A stretch of DNA of 64,000 nucleotides from Flavobacteriaceae bacterium MAR_2009_75. GTDB lineage: Bacteria; Bacteroidota; Bacteroidia; Flavobacteriales; Flavobacteriaceae. The stretch is taken from positions 2,727,501 through 2,791,500 of the forward strand of contig PHTZ01000001.1 of NCBI GenBank assembly GCA_002813285.1, read 5' to 3'. The first letter of the stretch is position 1. Each line of letters begins with the position of its first letter. Positions 16,490 through 24,744 of the stretch are shown here, piece by piece. A program made the translations under genes and the position numbers. The notes under the pieces were generated by a model, which was not told the origin of the DNA, did no database searches, and saw only the letters and a list, made by a program, of their open reading frames with translations.

Positions 16490-17740
16490 ATGACAAACAT
16501 GAACAAAAAAATAAAGCCGCTCATTTGGGTAATTTTATGGTGTACTCTAGGGGCAAATGCCCAAGAATTTGATATACTCATAAAAAATGGGCATGTTTTA
16601 GATGCTAAAAACGGTATCGATAAGGTGATTGATATTGCTATCAAAGGTGATACAATTGCCAAGGTTGGTTCGAATATCTCAAAAAATTCTGCAGGCACGG
16701 TAATCGATGCTGAAGGCTTATACGTCTCTGCCGGACTAATAGACATTCATAGCCATAACTTTCATGGCACTGAACCCAATGCCTATCTAAGTAATAGTTT
16801 TACCGCCCTTCCCCCAGACGGATTTAGTTTTAGAACAGGTGTGACTACCTTGGTGGATGCAGGGGGTGCCGGTTGGCGTAATTTCCAATTGTTCAAAGAT
16901 CAGGTTATAGATAGGTCGAAAACAAGGGTATTATCCTTTATAAATATTGTAGGTTCAGGTATGAAAGGAGGAGCTTTGGAGCAGAACCTTTCTGATATGG
17001 ATGCTAAGCTTACGGCCATGGTCGCAAAGCAAAATAAGGCACATGTGGTTGGGGTAAAACTCGCTCATTATAGTGGCTTTGATTGGACGCCTACAGAAAA
17101 GGCTGTGGAGGCTGGAAAATTAGCTGATATTCCTGTAATGATAGATTTTGGGGGCAGTCAACCCGAATTGTCTTTGGAAACACTTTTTATGGAAAAATTA
17201 AGGCCCGGCGATATTTTTACCCATGCCTATGCTCACGTAAATGGTAGAATGCCGATTGTAGGTGATGATGGTAAAGTAGCCAATTTTGCACGGGAAGCGC
17301 AGAAAAAAGGGATTATTTTTGATGTGGGCCATGGAGGCGGAAGCTTTTTGTTTGCTCAAGCGGTACCTGCAATGAAACAAGGTTTCAAACCAAATACCAT
17401 AAGTACTGACCTGCATACCGGTAGTATGAATGCTGGCATGAAAGATATAATTAATATAATGTCTAAATTTTTGAACATGAACATGCCCGTTTCAGAGGTA
17501 ATTGCAGCTACAACTTGGAATTCTGCCAAGGCCATAAAGAGAGAAGACCTTGGTCATTTAACAGAGGGTGCGGTGGCTGACATTACTTTATTGAAACTCC
17601 GCGAAGGAAATTTCGGATTTATCGATACCCAACAAAAAAGAATGAAAGGTAATAAGAAGCTCGAATGCGAACTGACGATTAGAGCAGGTAAGGTAGTTTA
17701 TGACTTGAACGGTCTCGCCGTTAAAGATTGGAATAAATAA
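16490..17740 (+). CDS. Exported amidohydrolase/deacetylase-family metallohydrolase
   Basis: This 416-residue protein has a signal peptide (IWVILWCTLGANAQ) and a cyclic amidohydrolase TIM barrel. Metal ligands are visible as DIHSHNF (~85), a candidate carboxylated Lys in GVKLAHYSG (~187), His in FTHAYAH (~245) and Asp in STDLHTG (~305). The architecture follows the EF_0837/Atu3266 deacetylase-like group, which hydrolyses N-acyl or cyclic amide bonds. Members are often encoded beside a SelA-like PLP enzyme, exactly as here. The difference is export to the periplasm. The substrate is unknown; an N-acylated amino acid or similar is plausible. Confidence 0.9.
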   Translation: MTNMNKKIKPLIWVILWCTLGANAQEFDILIKNGHVLDAKNGIDKVIDIAIKGDTIAKVGSNISKNSAGTVIDAEGLYVSAGLIDIHSHNFHGTEPNAYLSNSFTALPPDGFSFRTGVTTLVDAGGAGWRNFQLFKDQVIDRSKTRVLSFINIVGSGMKGGALEQNLSDMDAKLTAMVAKQNKAHVVGVKLAHYSGFDWTPTEKAVEAGKLADIPVMIDFGGSQPELSLETLFMEKLRPGDIFTHAYAHVNGRMPIVGDDGKVANFAREAQKKGIIFDVGHGGGSFLFAQAVPAMKQGFKPNTISTDLHTGSMNAGMKDIINIMSKFLNMNMPVSEVIAATTWNSAKAIKREDLGHLTEGAVADITLLKLREGNFGFIDTQQKRMKGNKKLECELTIRAGKVVYDLNGLAVKDWNK

Positions 17741-17772
17741 AGTGATTAATAACTAATTGTAATATTAAAATT

Positions 17773-18261
17773 ATGGATAATAAAACAACAAGAAGGGCCT
17801 CTTTTAAAAAATTAGGTATGGGTTTGGCAGCACTCTTCGGGGTAGGTTCTGTTAATGCCATGTCAAAGAAAATGGGGTCAGACGATGCGCCGGCAAAAAA
17901 AGAAGTAGTGGGAGAAATCGTTACCGATCAAGACATCCCTCTTTTTTCTGGTGCGGTTAGGCATGGTAATACGTTATACATCGCCGGTAAAGGAGCGCAT
18001 ACAGAACCTTACGAAATTAAGGCCCATACTGAAATTGTGCTCCAAGAATTAGAGAAGGGTTTGAAAGCGAACGGTTCATCTATGGATCAGGTCTTAAAAG
18101 TAAATGTTTATCTCGCCGATTTAGGTGATTACCAGGCTATGAACGAGGTGTTTCGAGGTAGGTTCGGTAAGAATCCCCCGGTACGAACTACTGTGGCAAC
18201 CTATGGTGGTGTGCCCGGTAAATCTTTGGTAGAAATGGATTGTATAGCAGCAGTAGAATAA
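17773..18261 (+). CDS. Tat-exported RidA-family protein
   Basis: This 162-residue protein has an N-terminal TTRRASFKKLGMGLAALFG Tat-like signal, then one RidA/YjgF domain (residues ~48-162). The conserved Arg that binds the substrate carboxylate is present (PPVRTTV, Arg138), as is the Glu region (LVEMDCIAAVE). RidA proteins hydrolyse reactive enamine/imine products released by PLP enzymes. The next gene encodes a PLP enzyme with its own Tat signal, 20 bases downstream. This supports a shared extracytoplasmic role, which is unusual because RidA is normally cytosolic. Confidence 0.92.
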   Translation: MDNKTTRRASFKKLGMGLAALFGVGSVNAMSKKMGSDDAPAKKEVVGEIVTDQDIPLFSGAVRHGNTLYIAGKGAHTEPYEIKAHTEIVLQELEKGLKANGSSMDQVLKVNVYLADLGDYQAMNEVFRGRFGKNPPVRTTVATYGGVPGKSLVEMDCIAAVE

Positions 18262-18281
18262 TAACCCTTAATTTAAGAATT

Positions 18282-19496
18282 ATGAGCAGTAGAAGAAACG
18301 CATTGAAATCTATATCGGCCTTACCTTTAGTGGGCGGGCTTTTGGGGCCAAGTTTGGTGTCGGCAAAGACCACGGAAGAAGTTTTTTTAAAACCTGCTGC
18401 TCGCGATTTCTTTAAAGAATTGGGGCTAAGAACTTTTATTAACGCCGCGGGTACCTACACCTCGATGACGGGCTCGTTGATGCATAAAGAGGTTACGGAG
18501 GCCATTAGTTATGGAGCTACTGAATATGTTAACTTAGATGAGTTACATGATAAGGTAGGGGATCGCATTGCTCAATTGTTGGAGTGTGAATATGCAACGG
18601 TTTCTTCCGGGGCATTTGGGGCGATGACCATTGGGTTGGCCGGAGTCATTTGTGGTATGGACGAGAAAAAGGTCAGCCAACTTCCTGACACCACAGGTCT
18701 TAAAAACGAAGTCATCGTTCAAGAGAAGCATGCTATCGGGTATACACATGCCCTAATCAACACAGGGGCTAAAATTGTTGAGGTAAAGAGTACTAAAGAT
18801 CTTGAAAAAGCAATTAATAAGAATACGGCAATGTTATGGTTTTTAAACGCTAATACCGATGCAGGAGAAATTTCCAGGGAAGAATTTGTAGCTCTTGGCA
18901 AAAAGCATAACATTCCCACTTTTATAGATTGTGCTGCCGATGTACCACCTGTAGAAAATCTTTTTAAGTTTACTAAAATGGGTTTTGATCTCGTTGCGTT
19001 TTCCGGAGGAAAGGGCATTCGGGGTCCTCAAAGTGCTGGATTACTTTTGGGAAAACGAAAATTTATTGAGGCCGCCCGATTACATACTCCTCCCAGAGGT
19101 ACCACCATTGCAAGGGGTATGAAAGTTAATAAAGAAGAAGTGCTCGGTATGTTGGTTGCCTTAGAGTTGTATCTCGCAAGAGACCATAAAAAGGAATGGG
19201 AAATGTGGGAAAGTCAGATCAAGTTAATTAGCGATAGTGCAAAATCCGTTAATGGTGTGGAAACTGAAATACATGTTCCCCCGCACGCCAATCATGTGCC
19301 TAGTCTTAAAATTCGTTGGGATGAAAATGTAGTTAAAATTTCAAAGTCCGATATGAGAAAGGCCTTGCGAGACGGTCACCCATCTATAGAGACTGTTGGA
19401 GGTAATGAAGAAGTGGGTATAACTACATGGATGATGGAGCCCGGTCAAGAGCGAATAGTAGCACAAAGGGTCAAAGAGGTGCTTAAGAATGCTTAA
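18282..19496 (+). CDS. Tat-exported SelA-like PLP-dependent lyase/transferase
   Basis: Started at ATG 18282 (the frame is open further back into the RidA gene), it gives 404 residues. The Tat signal SSRRNALKSISALPLVGG is followed by a fold-type I PLP enzyme of the SelA-related, DgaE-like group: AAGTYTSMTGSLM (~56-68), TVSSGAFGAM, FIDCAADVPP (~214-223) and the PLP lysine in AFSGGKGIRGPQ (Lys244). Cytosolic relatives act on D-glucosaminate-6-phosphate or D-amino-acid derivatives by elimination. An exported version probably works on a periplasmic amino acid released by the neighbouring amidohydrolase. PLP would have to be loaded before Tat export, which fits folded export. Confidence 0.9.
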   Translation: MSSRRNALKSISALPLVGGLLGPSLVSAKTTEEVFLKPAARDFFKELGLRTFINAAGTYTSMTGSLMHKEVTEAISYGATEYVNLDELHDKVGDRIAQLLECEYATVSSGAFGAMTIGLAGVICGMDEKKVSQLPDTTGLKNEVIVQEKHAIGYTHALINTGAKIVEVKSTKDLEKAINKNTAMLWFLNANTDAGEISREEFVALGKKHNIPTFIDCAADVPPVENLFKFTKMGFDLVAFSGGKGIRGPQSAGLLLGKRKFIEAARLHTPPRGTTIARGMKVNKEEVLGMLVALELYLARDHKKEWEMWESQIKLISDSAKSVNGVETEIHVPPHANHVPSLKIRWDENVVKISKSDMRKALRDGHPSIETVGGNEEVGITTWMMEPGQERIVAQRVKEVLKNA

Positions 19497-19523
19497 TTTT
19501 TGCTTAAGAAATAATAAACTTTT

Positions 19524-20102
19524 ATGAAATATATAGTAAGCCTACTTGCCTTTATGGTATTATTTTCATGTAATACTTCGGTCGAAAAAGAACAAGCTGC
19601 TCCTGCTGTACCAGCTGAAGAAACTACGCTCGACCCAGATTACAATCCGGAAGCAAAATTGGGGGAATTAGGTATCGAATTGAGTACACCTTCTTCGCCC
19701 ATCGCCAACTATGTAAATGCTGTTCGCGTCGGCAACTTGATTTTTTTATCGGGTAAAGGTCCTTTAAAGCCTGATGGAAAAAACATTACCGGTAAAGTCG
19801 GTGAAGATTTAACCATAGAAGAAGGGTATGAAGCCGCTAGAATTACTGGTATAAACCAGCTTTCAGTGCTTAAAGCTGAATTGGGCAACTTGAATAAAGT
19901 AAAGCGTATAGTAAAGGTAAAGGGCATGGTCAATTGTACTCCAGATTTCGGGGATCAGCCCAAAGTTGTGAATGGTTATTCAGATTTGATGGTTGCTGTA
20001 TTCGGTGAACGTGGTAAGCATGCGCGAGCGGCGGTCGGTATGGGTTCTTTGCCAGGTAATATTGCTATTGAGGTAGATATGGTGGTCGAGGTGAGCGATT
20101 AA
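19524..20102 (+). CDS. RidA-family lipoprotein
   Basis: This 192-residue lipoprotein (lipobox LFSC, Cys16) has a disordered linker rich in Ala, Pro and Glu, then a RidA domain of the longer YjgF-like group (NAVRVGNLIFLSGKGP; ITGINQLSVLKAELG). The conserved Arg (KHARAAVG, Arg168) and Glu (IAIEVDMVV) are kept. It is the second RidA of the operon, clearly diverged from the first and anchored by lipid rather than Tat-exported free. It would deaminate enamine or imine products at the membrane surface. Confidence 0.92.
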   Translation: MKYIVSLLAFMVLFSCNTSVEKEQAAPAVPAEETTLDPDYNPEAKLGELGIELSTPSSPIANYVNAVRVGNLIFLSGKGPLKPDGKNITGKVGEDLTIEEGYEAARITGINQLSVLKAELGNLNKVKRIVKVKGMVNCTPDFGDQPKVVNGYSDLMVAVFGERGKHARAAVGMGSLPGNIAIEVDMVVEVSD

Positions 20103-20150
20103 TAGTAATTCTTTTTCTTTAGTTTCACCTAGGTAAATAGCACTGAAAAA

Positions 20151-20975
20151 ATGAAAAATATCTTCTATCTCATTATTATCTTCTTTTTTTTAGGCAATAT
20201 CACTTTTGCTCAAACGGAGTATGAGCTGAAAGAAAATATACCGTACTATGATGCCAGCTTGCAAAAGACAGATGCCTACCTCAAAGAGCGGTGTAAACTC
20301 GATGTATATTATCCAAAAGACACTACCAATATATCAACGGTAGTATGGTTTCATGGGGGTGGATTAGAAAATGGGAATAAGCACATTCCCGAAGGACTAT
20401 TGGAGAAAGGTGTAGCTGTAGTTACCGTCAATTATCGCATGCACCCCAAAGTGAAACACCCCACTTACATTGAAGACGCAGCAGCAGCAGTCGCTTGGGC
20501 ATTTAAAAATATCGAGAAGTTCAATGGTAATCCAGAGAAGATTTTTGTTTCCGGTCATTCTGCCGGGGGCTATTTGGCAAGTATGGTAGGCCTAGACAAA
20601 AGCTACCTTGAGAAGTTCGACATCGATGCCAATGACATCACTGGGTTAATTCCGTTTAGCGGACATACCATTACACATTTTACAATTCGTAAAGAGATGG
20701 GTATCGAGGGTACGCAACCTATTGTAGACCCATTTGCTCCTTTATTTCATGTGCGTAAAGATGCACCCCCGATGCTTCTGATTACCGGAAACCGGGAACT
20801 TGAGCTCTTGGGGCGCTATGAAGAGGTAGCCTACTTTTATCGTATGATGAAAGTTGTGGGCCATGAAGATGTTGAGTTAATGGAAATGGATGGTTATGGT
20901 CATAATATGGTCTATCCGGCAATTCCACTATTGTTAAATTTCGTTGAAGAGAAATCTGAATTGATTGGAAAGTAA
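20151..20975 (+). CDS. Exported alpha/beta hydrolase (esterase-like)
   Basis: This 274-residue protein has a signal peptide ending near FAQ. It has the HGGG oxyanion motif (WFHGGGLENGN, ~68) and the nucleophile elbow GHSAGGYLAS (~145), typical of the BD-FAE/carboxylesterase family. The catalytic His is probably in MDGYGHNMVYP (~248). Family members remove acetyl or feruloyl esters from polysaccharides or hydrolyse small carboxyl esters. It is the last gene of the operon starting at 14713, 48 bases after the RidA lipoprotein. Confidence 0.88.
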   Translation: MKNIFYLIIIFFFLGNITFAQTEYELKENIPYYDASLQKTDAYLKERCKLDVYYPKDTTNISTVVWFHGGGLENGNKHIPEGLLEKGVAVVTVNYRMHPKVKHPTYIEDAAAAVAWAFKNIEKFNGNPEKIFVSGHSAGGYLASMVGLDKSYLEKFDIDANDITGLIPFSGHTITHFTIRKEMGIEGTQPIVDPFAPLFHVRKDAPPMLLITGNRELELLGRYEEVAYFYRMMKVVGHEDVELMEMDGYGHNMVYPAIPLLLNFVEEKSELIGK

Positions 20976-20980
20976 CGAAT

Positions 20981-21005
20981 TAAAAAGCCCCGATAAATCG
21001 GGGCT
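20981..21005 (-). terminator. Rho-independent terminator for the csbD gene
   Basis: A perfect 8-bp stem (20986-20993 with 20998-21005, loop TAAA) is followed on the minus strand by a T-run. It terminates the minus-strand CsbD gene and may also stop the convergent plus-strand operon, which lacks a T-run of its own. Confidence 0.85.
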
Positions 21006-21025
21006 AACCTTAAATTACAGATAAA

Positions 21026-21211
21026 TTACCAGTTGCTAATTTCCTCCTGTAGCTCTTCTTTGGTTTTACCGGTACGCTCTTGTAAACGACCTAGCATTTC
21101 ATCAAATTTTCCTTCAGCATAAGTGGTATCGTCATCGGTGACCTTGCCATATTTTTGCTTGAAATTACCTTTGATTTGTTTCCACTTACCTTCTAATTGA
21201 TCTTTATTCAT
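21026..21211 (-). CDS. CsbD-family stress protein
   Basis: This 61-residue protein shows the full CsbD pattern: MNKDQLEGKWKQIKGNFK, then a central WGKVTDDD-like turn (here YGKVTDDDT) and the terminal amphipathic helix RTGKTKEELQEEI. It is a small, highly charged cytosolic protein of the general stress type; the molecular role of the family is not known. It is monocistronic, with its own terminator. Confidence 0.92.
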   Translation of the reverse strand: MNKDQLEGKWKQIKGNFKQKYGKVTDDDTTYAEGKFDEMLGRLQERTGKTKEELQEEISNW

Positions 21212-21512
21212 AATTTTTTATTTTAAAATTTATAAAAGTATTCTCCAATAAAAGTAGCCAGACCTTACCTTACTTACTACCACAAAAAAATAGATTACTG
21301 ATGCTATCACGCAATTAACATTTTAATTAGAATTGAGAGATTTCCTCTCCGATTTAAATCACTTTTATACGAAATGTGACAGTTTGTCGATGTGACAATT
21401 CAGAATTATGGTTGAAAGGGTAGGCTTTATCGTTGAACCCACTGGTGAAGTCAATTTGTAAGGATTTCATCGAAAAAATATAAGTAAAAGTGAACCAAGG
21501 TGTGTTTTTGAG

Positions 21513-21520
21513 TAATTTTG
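21513..21520 (+). promoter_or_regulatory. Candidate -7 element (TAATTTTG) for the 21537 micro-ORF
   Basis: The bases match TAnnTTTG exactly and end 16 bases before the ATG of a possible 28-residue membrane peptide. No -33 TTTG was seen at normal spacing, so support rests on position and the -7 match only. Confidence 0.3.
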
Positions 21521-21536
21521 AACAAAACACCTACTT

Positions 21537-21623
21537 ATGGATAACTACATTGTCCTTTTCTGTTTTTTCGCCATCTGTTTTGTAATAGCTTGTCTATTTA
21601 TAGTTTTCTCTACGGGCGAATGA
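21537..21623 (+). CDS. Possible 28-residue single-pass membrane peptide
   Basis: ATG 21537 to TGA 21621 encodes 28 residues: a short polar start (MDNY), about 20 hydrophobic residues rich in Phe, Ile, Val and Cys, and a polar end STGE. That is the shape of a small one-helix membrane protein. A TAnnTTTG match lies just upstream. It sits alone in a 702-base gap. It could equally be chance in AT-rich DNA. Confidence 0.35.
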   Translation: MDNYIVLFCFFAICFVIACLFIVFSTGE

Positions 21624-21913
21624 TATTCTAGCGATTTAAAATTTTCTTTTAGACTGTGGAATATTACTGTCCCTAGGCTAATCTGATTGTCTATTTCGTA
21701 GTCCCTGCACTACAAATGTGACTAATTGTATGGTTTTGGTCAATATTCTTTGGTAATATGATAATTTATAGGGGTAAACTATTCTTATAATTATTAACTT
21801 AGGCCAATCAAGCATTAGGCGAATTTGTGTATTCGATTGCACAGACTGATCAAGAAATAGTGTTGCTTGGGTTTATTTTAATTTCAACTTAACTAAAACC
21901 AAATATATTGAAA

Positions 21914-23251
21914 ATGAAATCATCTAGAAGATCTTTTATCAAGAAAACAGCAGTTGCAGGAACTGGGGTCATTGCCGCTCCTACTATTGTTTCCGCAAAC
22001 GTTTTCGGAGCTAACGATCGTATTAACGCCGCAGTCTTAGGGGTAAATGGTAGGGGTAAATCGCATATCAAAAGTTTAATGGCGCAAGATAATGTTCGAG
22101 TGGCCACCTTATGTGATCCCGATATGAACATCCTTAAAGAGAGACAGAAATCATTTAAAGAAACTTATGATAAGAAAGTATCTCTGGAGCAAGATCTTCG
22201 TAGGGTATTCGATGATAAAGATATCGATGTGGTAAGTATTGCCAGTCCGAACCATTGGCATGCGCTATCGGTAATCTGGGCTTGTCAAGCTGGTAAAGAT
22301 GTTTACGTAGAAAAGCCTGGTTCACATAATATATGGGAGGGACGTAAAATGGTCGAAGCTGCCAATAAATATGACCGTATCGTTCAACACGGGGTACAGC
22401 TTAGAAGTTCACCTGCCATCAATGAGGCCATAGGTTTAATGAGAGATGGCTATATTGGTAGAGTGTACATGTCTCGTGGCCTTGTATTTAGATGGAGGCC
22501 CGATATTGGGGACAAAGGCTTATCACAGGTGCCTGCAGGATTGGATTATGATTTATGGACCGGTCCTGCCCAAAAAGAACCGTTTACTGAAAACTTGGTT
22601 CATTACAACTGGCATTGGCATTGGGATTATGGTAATGGAGATGTAGGTAATCAAGGTATACATGAGACCGACCTTTGTATGTGGGGCTTAGATGTTGGGC
22701 TTCCAACACAAATAACCGCAATGGGCGGCAAGTTTCTTTGGAATGATAGTAAAGAAACTCCCGAGGTACTTACTTCAGTTTACAATTATCCGGAAGAAAA
22801 TAAAATTATACAGTTTGAGGTTCGACCTTGGTGTACAAATGCCGAGGGCGGTGCCACGGTAGGTAATATTTTCTACGGTGATAAGGGTATTCTAGTAGTA
22901 GACGGCTATGATAAATACACCACATATTTAGGTAAAGATAGAACACCTGGTAAATCTGGTGAAGATGGTGGTGAATCTGGTACTGGTATGGATCGAGGCA
23001 ATGGCGGAACAGATGGCCACTTCGCCAATTTTATAGAAGCGGTTCGTAAACATGATAAATCTATACTTAATGGCCCAGTGGAAACAGCTCATTTATCTTC
23101 TGGTTTGGCTCACTTAGGCAATATTGCCTATAGAACGGGTCGTGTGCTTAATTTTGATCCTAAAACAGAGCGTTTTGTAAACGATGCCGAAGCAGATAAA
23201 TATTTGACCCGTGATTATCGTGAAGGGTTTGAGGTTCCTGAAAATGTGTAG
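21914..23251 (+). CDS. Tat-exported Gfo/Idh/MocA-family oxidoreductase
   Basis: Taken from ATG 21914 (a TTG lies two codons upstream), it encodes 445 residues. The Tat signal SSRRSFIKKTAVAGTG is followed by a Rossmann NAD(P) domain (AVLGVNGRGKSHIKSL, ~37-52) and the family's EKPGSHNIWEG motif (~137) with the sugar-binding Lys. The C-terminal sheet domain includes HETDLCMWGLDVGLP. This is the Bacteroidota exported subgroup, which carries tightly bound NAD and often acts on glycosides or glycans in the periplasm. It is alone between a 700-base gap and a strong terminator. Confidence 0.93.
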   Translation: MKSSRRSFIKKTAVAGTGVIAAPTIVSANVFGANDRINAAVLGVNGRGKSHIKSLMAQDNVRVATLCDPDMNILKERQKSFKETYDKKVSLEQDLRRVFDDKDIDVVSIASPNHWHALSVIWACQAGKDVYVEKPGSHNIWEGRKMVEAANKYDRIVQHGVQLRSSPAINEAIGLMRDGYIGRVYMSRGLVFRWRPDIGDKGLSQVPAGLDYDLWTGPAQKEPFTENLVHYNWHWHWDYGNGDVGNQGIHETDLCMWGLDVGLPTQITAMGGKFLWNDSKETPEVLTSVYNYPEENKIIQFEVRPWCTNAEGGATVGNIFYGDKGILVVDGYDKYTTYLGKDRTPGKSGEDGGESGTGMDRGNGGTDGHFANFIEAVRKHDKSILNGPVETAHLSSGLAHLGNIAYRTGRVLNFDPKTERFVNDAEADKYLTRDYREGFEVPENV

Positions 23252-23288
23252 AGAATAATAAGAGGATTGTAAACCTAATTAATCATAG

Positions 23289-23322
23289 AAAGACGTTGAC
23301 AGCTTCTGTTGACGTCTTTTTT
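23289..23322 (+). terminator. Rho-independent terminator after the Gfo/Idh/MocA gene
   Basis: A 14-bp stem with two G-U pairs (23289-23302 with 23306-23319, three-base loop) runs into a T-stretch ending at 23322. It lies 38 bases past the stop at 23251. Confidence 0.85.
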
Positions 23323-23374
23323 ATTTCTGCAAGATTAAAATGGTATCGAATTTTCAAGGAAATTGAAAATATTC

Positions 23375-23382
23375 TACTTTTG
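23375..23382 (+). promoter_or_regulatory. Candidate -7 element (TACTTTTG) for tRNA-Arg
   Basis: This exact TAnnTTTG match lies about 70 bases upstream of the tRNA, after the preceding terminator and with no other gene between. The -33 element is not evident. Confidence 0.4.
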
Positions 23383-23451
23383 CCCTCTTAATACTTTTCT
23401 TCATGCTGCTTTTGGTGGATATGTGGATATCTGCTACCAAGCGTATATTTT

Positions 23452-23523
23452 GGCCCCGTAGTTCAATGGATAGAATAGAAGTTTCCTAAACTTTAGATGC
23501 AAGTTCGATTCTTGCCGGGGCTA
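23452..23523 (+). tRNA. tRNA-Arg (anticodon CCT)
   Basis: A full cloverleaf can be drawn. The acceptor stem is 23452-23458 with 23516-23522 (first pair G-U), the D-arm GTTC/GAAT (23461-23476), and the anticodon stem 23478-23482 with 23490-23494 around loop TTCCTAA (anticodon CCT at 23485-23487). The T-arm stem is 23499-23503 with 23511-23515 around TTCGATT. The discriminator is A23523; CCA is not encoded. It reads AGG codons. Confidence 0.95.
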
Positions 23524-23661
23524 CTATCATTTTGAAAGCTTCTGCAAAGAATTGCAATCGCTCATTGCCTTATTAATTTCATTTCAATCCAGTTCTATTA
23601 TTACTGATTTGATATGCTCTAAATTTTCTGTTTAAGGTATTTTTGCCTGAAACTTTTAGGC

Positions 23662-24702
23662 GTGCGAAATCTTTTCTTTTTTATTGCATTATTGATTGGT
23701 CATACGGCTCTTTTAGGTCAAAACTCTTTTTCTTTTGAAGGGCGTGAGAATAATCCGGGCTCTAAGAACTATTACGAAATTCAAGTTTCAGATGGTAGAG
23801 ACAGTACATTTATTCCAGTAACAGTTTTTCATGGCGCAAAGCCGGGACCTGTATTGGGTATTACTGCTGGCATTCACGGTTATGAATACCCTCCGATACT
23901 GGCCGCCCAAAAAATTATTGAAAATCTAGATGCCAAACAGCTTAGCGGAACGCTAATTTTAGTACAATTAGCAAATATTCCCGCATTTTTAGGGCGTAGT
24001 CCGTTTTTAAATCCGCTTGACGGAAAAAATTTAAATCGATCTTTTCCTGGTGAAGATGAAGGTTCTATCACGTCTCATTTAGCTCATACCATCACTCAAA
24101 AGATAATTGCACGTTCAGACTTTTTTGTCGACATGCATGCGGGTGACTCCCCAGAAGATTTAATGCCCTATAATGCGTGGTACAATTCGGAGGCTTTTCC
24201 TGAAGCATCTAAAAAAGGAAAAGCGATGGCTTTAGCAATGGGTTTTGACTATACGATACGGTTTCAAATTGCAAAAGAAAGGGTTCTTGAACCCAGCATA
24301 TATTGTTCTCAAGAAGCTTTTCACCGACAAATACCAACTGTAGATATCGAATGTGGTAGACTCGGTATGTCGGGGGAACAAGAGACGAATAAAATTGTTT
24401 CTTCGATATTTTCTTTGCTATCACATTTGCAAATGCTGCCCAATGAAAATTCTAACTCGGGGCCGTCGACTATAATTACGCAACGTACAAGCATCAGAAG
24501 TGACCACACAGGAATTTTTTATTCTGAAAAACACGCGGGTGATAGCGTGACCAAGGGTGAAAGCATTGGGTATATCACTAATTTTTTTGGTGAACAAATA
24601 AAGGAAGTAACCGCCAATGCCAGTGGTATTATTCTATATAAAATCGGGACACCTCCTGTAAATAAAGGGGAAACCCTCTTTAATATCGGGCATTTGCCCT
24701 AA
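23662..24702 (+). CDS. Exported succinylglutamate desuccinylase/aspartoacylase-family protein
   Basis: This 346-residue protein starts at GTG 23662 and has a signal peptide (LFFFIALLIGHTALLG). Residues ~60-250 are the AstE/AspA zinc amidohydrolase fold, with metal ligands in GIHGYE (~72-77) and the DMHAGDS His (~157), and substrate Arg/Asn in NLNRSFPG. The C-terminal ~80 residues form a beta-barrel-like domain with GIFYSEKHAGDSVTKGE, as in long members of the family. It would remove an acyl group from an amino acid or similar amide outside the cytoplasm. It is a single gene, convergent with the next. Confidence 0.9.
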   Translation: MRNLFFFIALLIGHTALLGQNSFSFEGRENNPGSKNYYEIQVSDGRDSTFIPVTVFHGAKPGPVLGITAGIHGYEYPPILAAQKIIENLDAKQLSGTLILVQLANIPAFLGRSPFLNPLDGKNLNRSFPGEDEGSITSHLAHTITQKIIARSDFFVDMHAGDSPEDLMPYNAWYNSEAFPEASKKGKAMALAMGFDYTIRFQIAKERVLEPSIYCSQEAFHRQIPTVDIECGRLGMSGEQETNKIVSSIFSLLSHLQMLPNENSNSGPSTIITQRTSIRSDHTGIFYSEKHAGDSVTKGESIGYITNFFGEQIKEVTANASGIILYKIGTPPVNKGETLFNIGHLP

Positions 24703-24744
24703 GTTTAGATTGGGCAACCTTATATTTTGTAAATTATTTGAAGT

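Larger units (their letters stand above)
21212..21913. other. Long intergenic region upstream of the Gfo/Idh/MocA gene
   Basis: This is a 702-base AT-rich gap holding the csbD promoter region, a possible 28-codon membrane peptide at 21537-21623, and presumably the promoter of the 21914 gene. No tRNA, terminator hairpin or repeat was recognised. Confidence 0.5.

Noticed and set aside
17773-20102. The two RidA genes as a recent tandem duplication
   Set aside because: They differ in length, signal type and most residues apart from the family motif.
23452-24702. tRNA-Arg as an integration site of a mobile element
   Set aside because: No integrase, no repeated copy of the tRNA 3' end found in the following 20 kb by eye, and base composition does not change.
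24686-24702. GGGC-ATTT-GCCC hairpin at the end of the AstE-like gene as a terminator
   Set aside because: Stem of only four pairs inside the coding sequence and no T-run after it.
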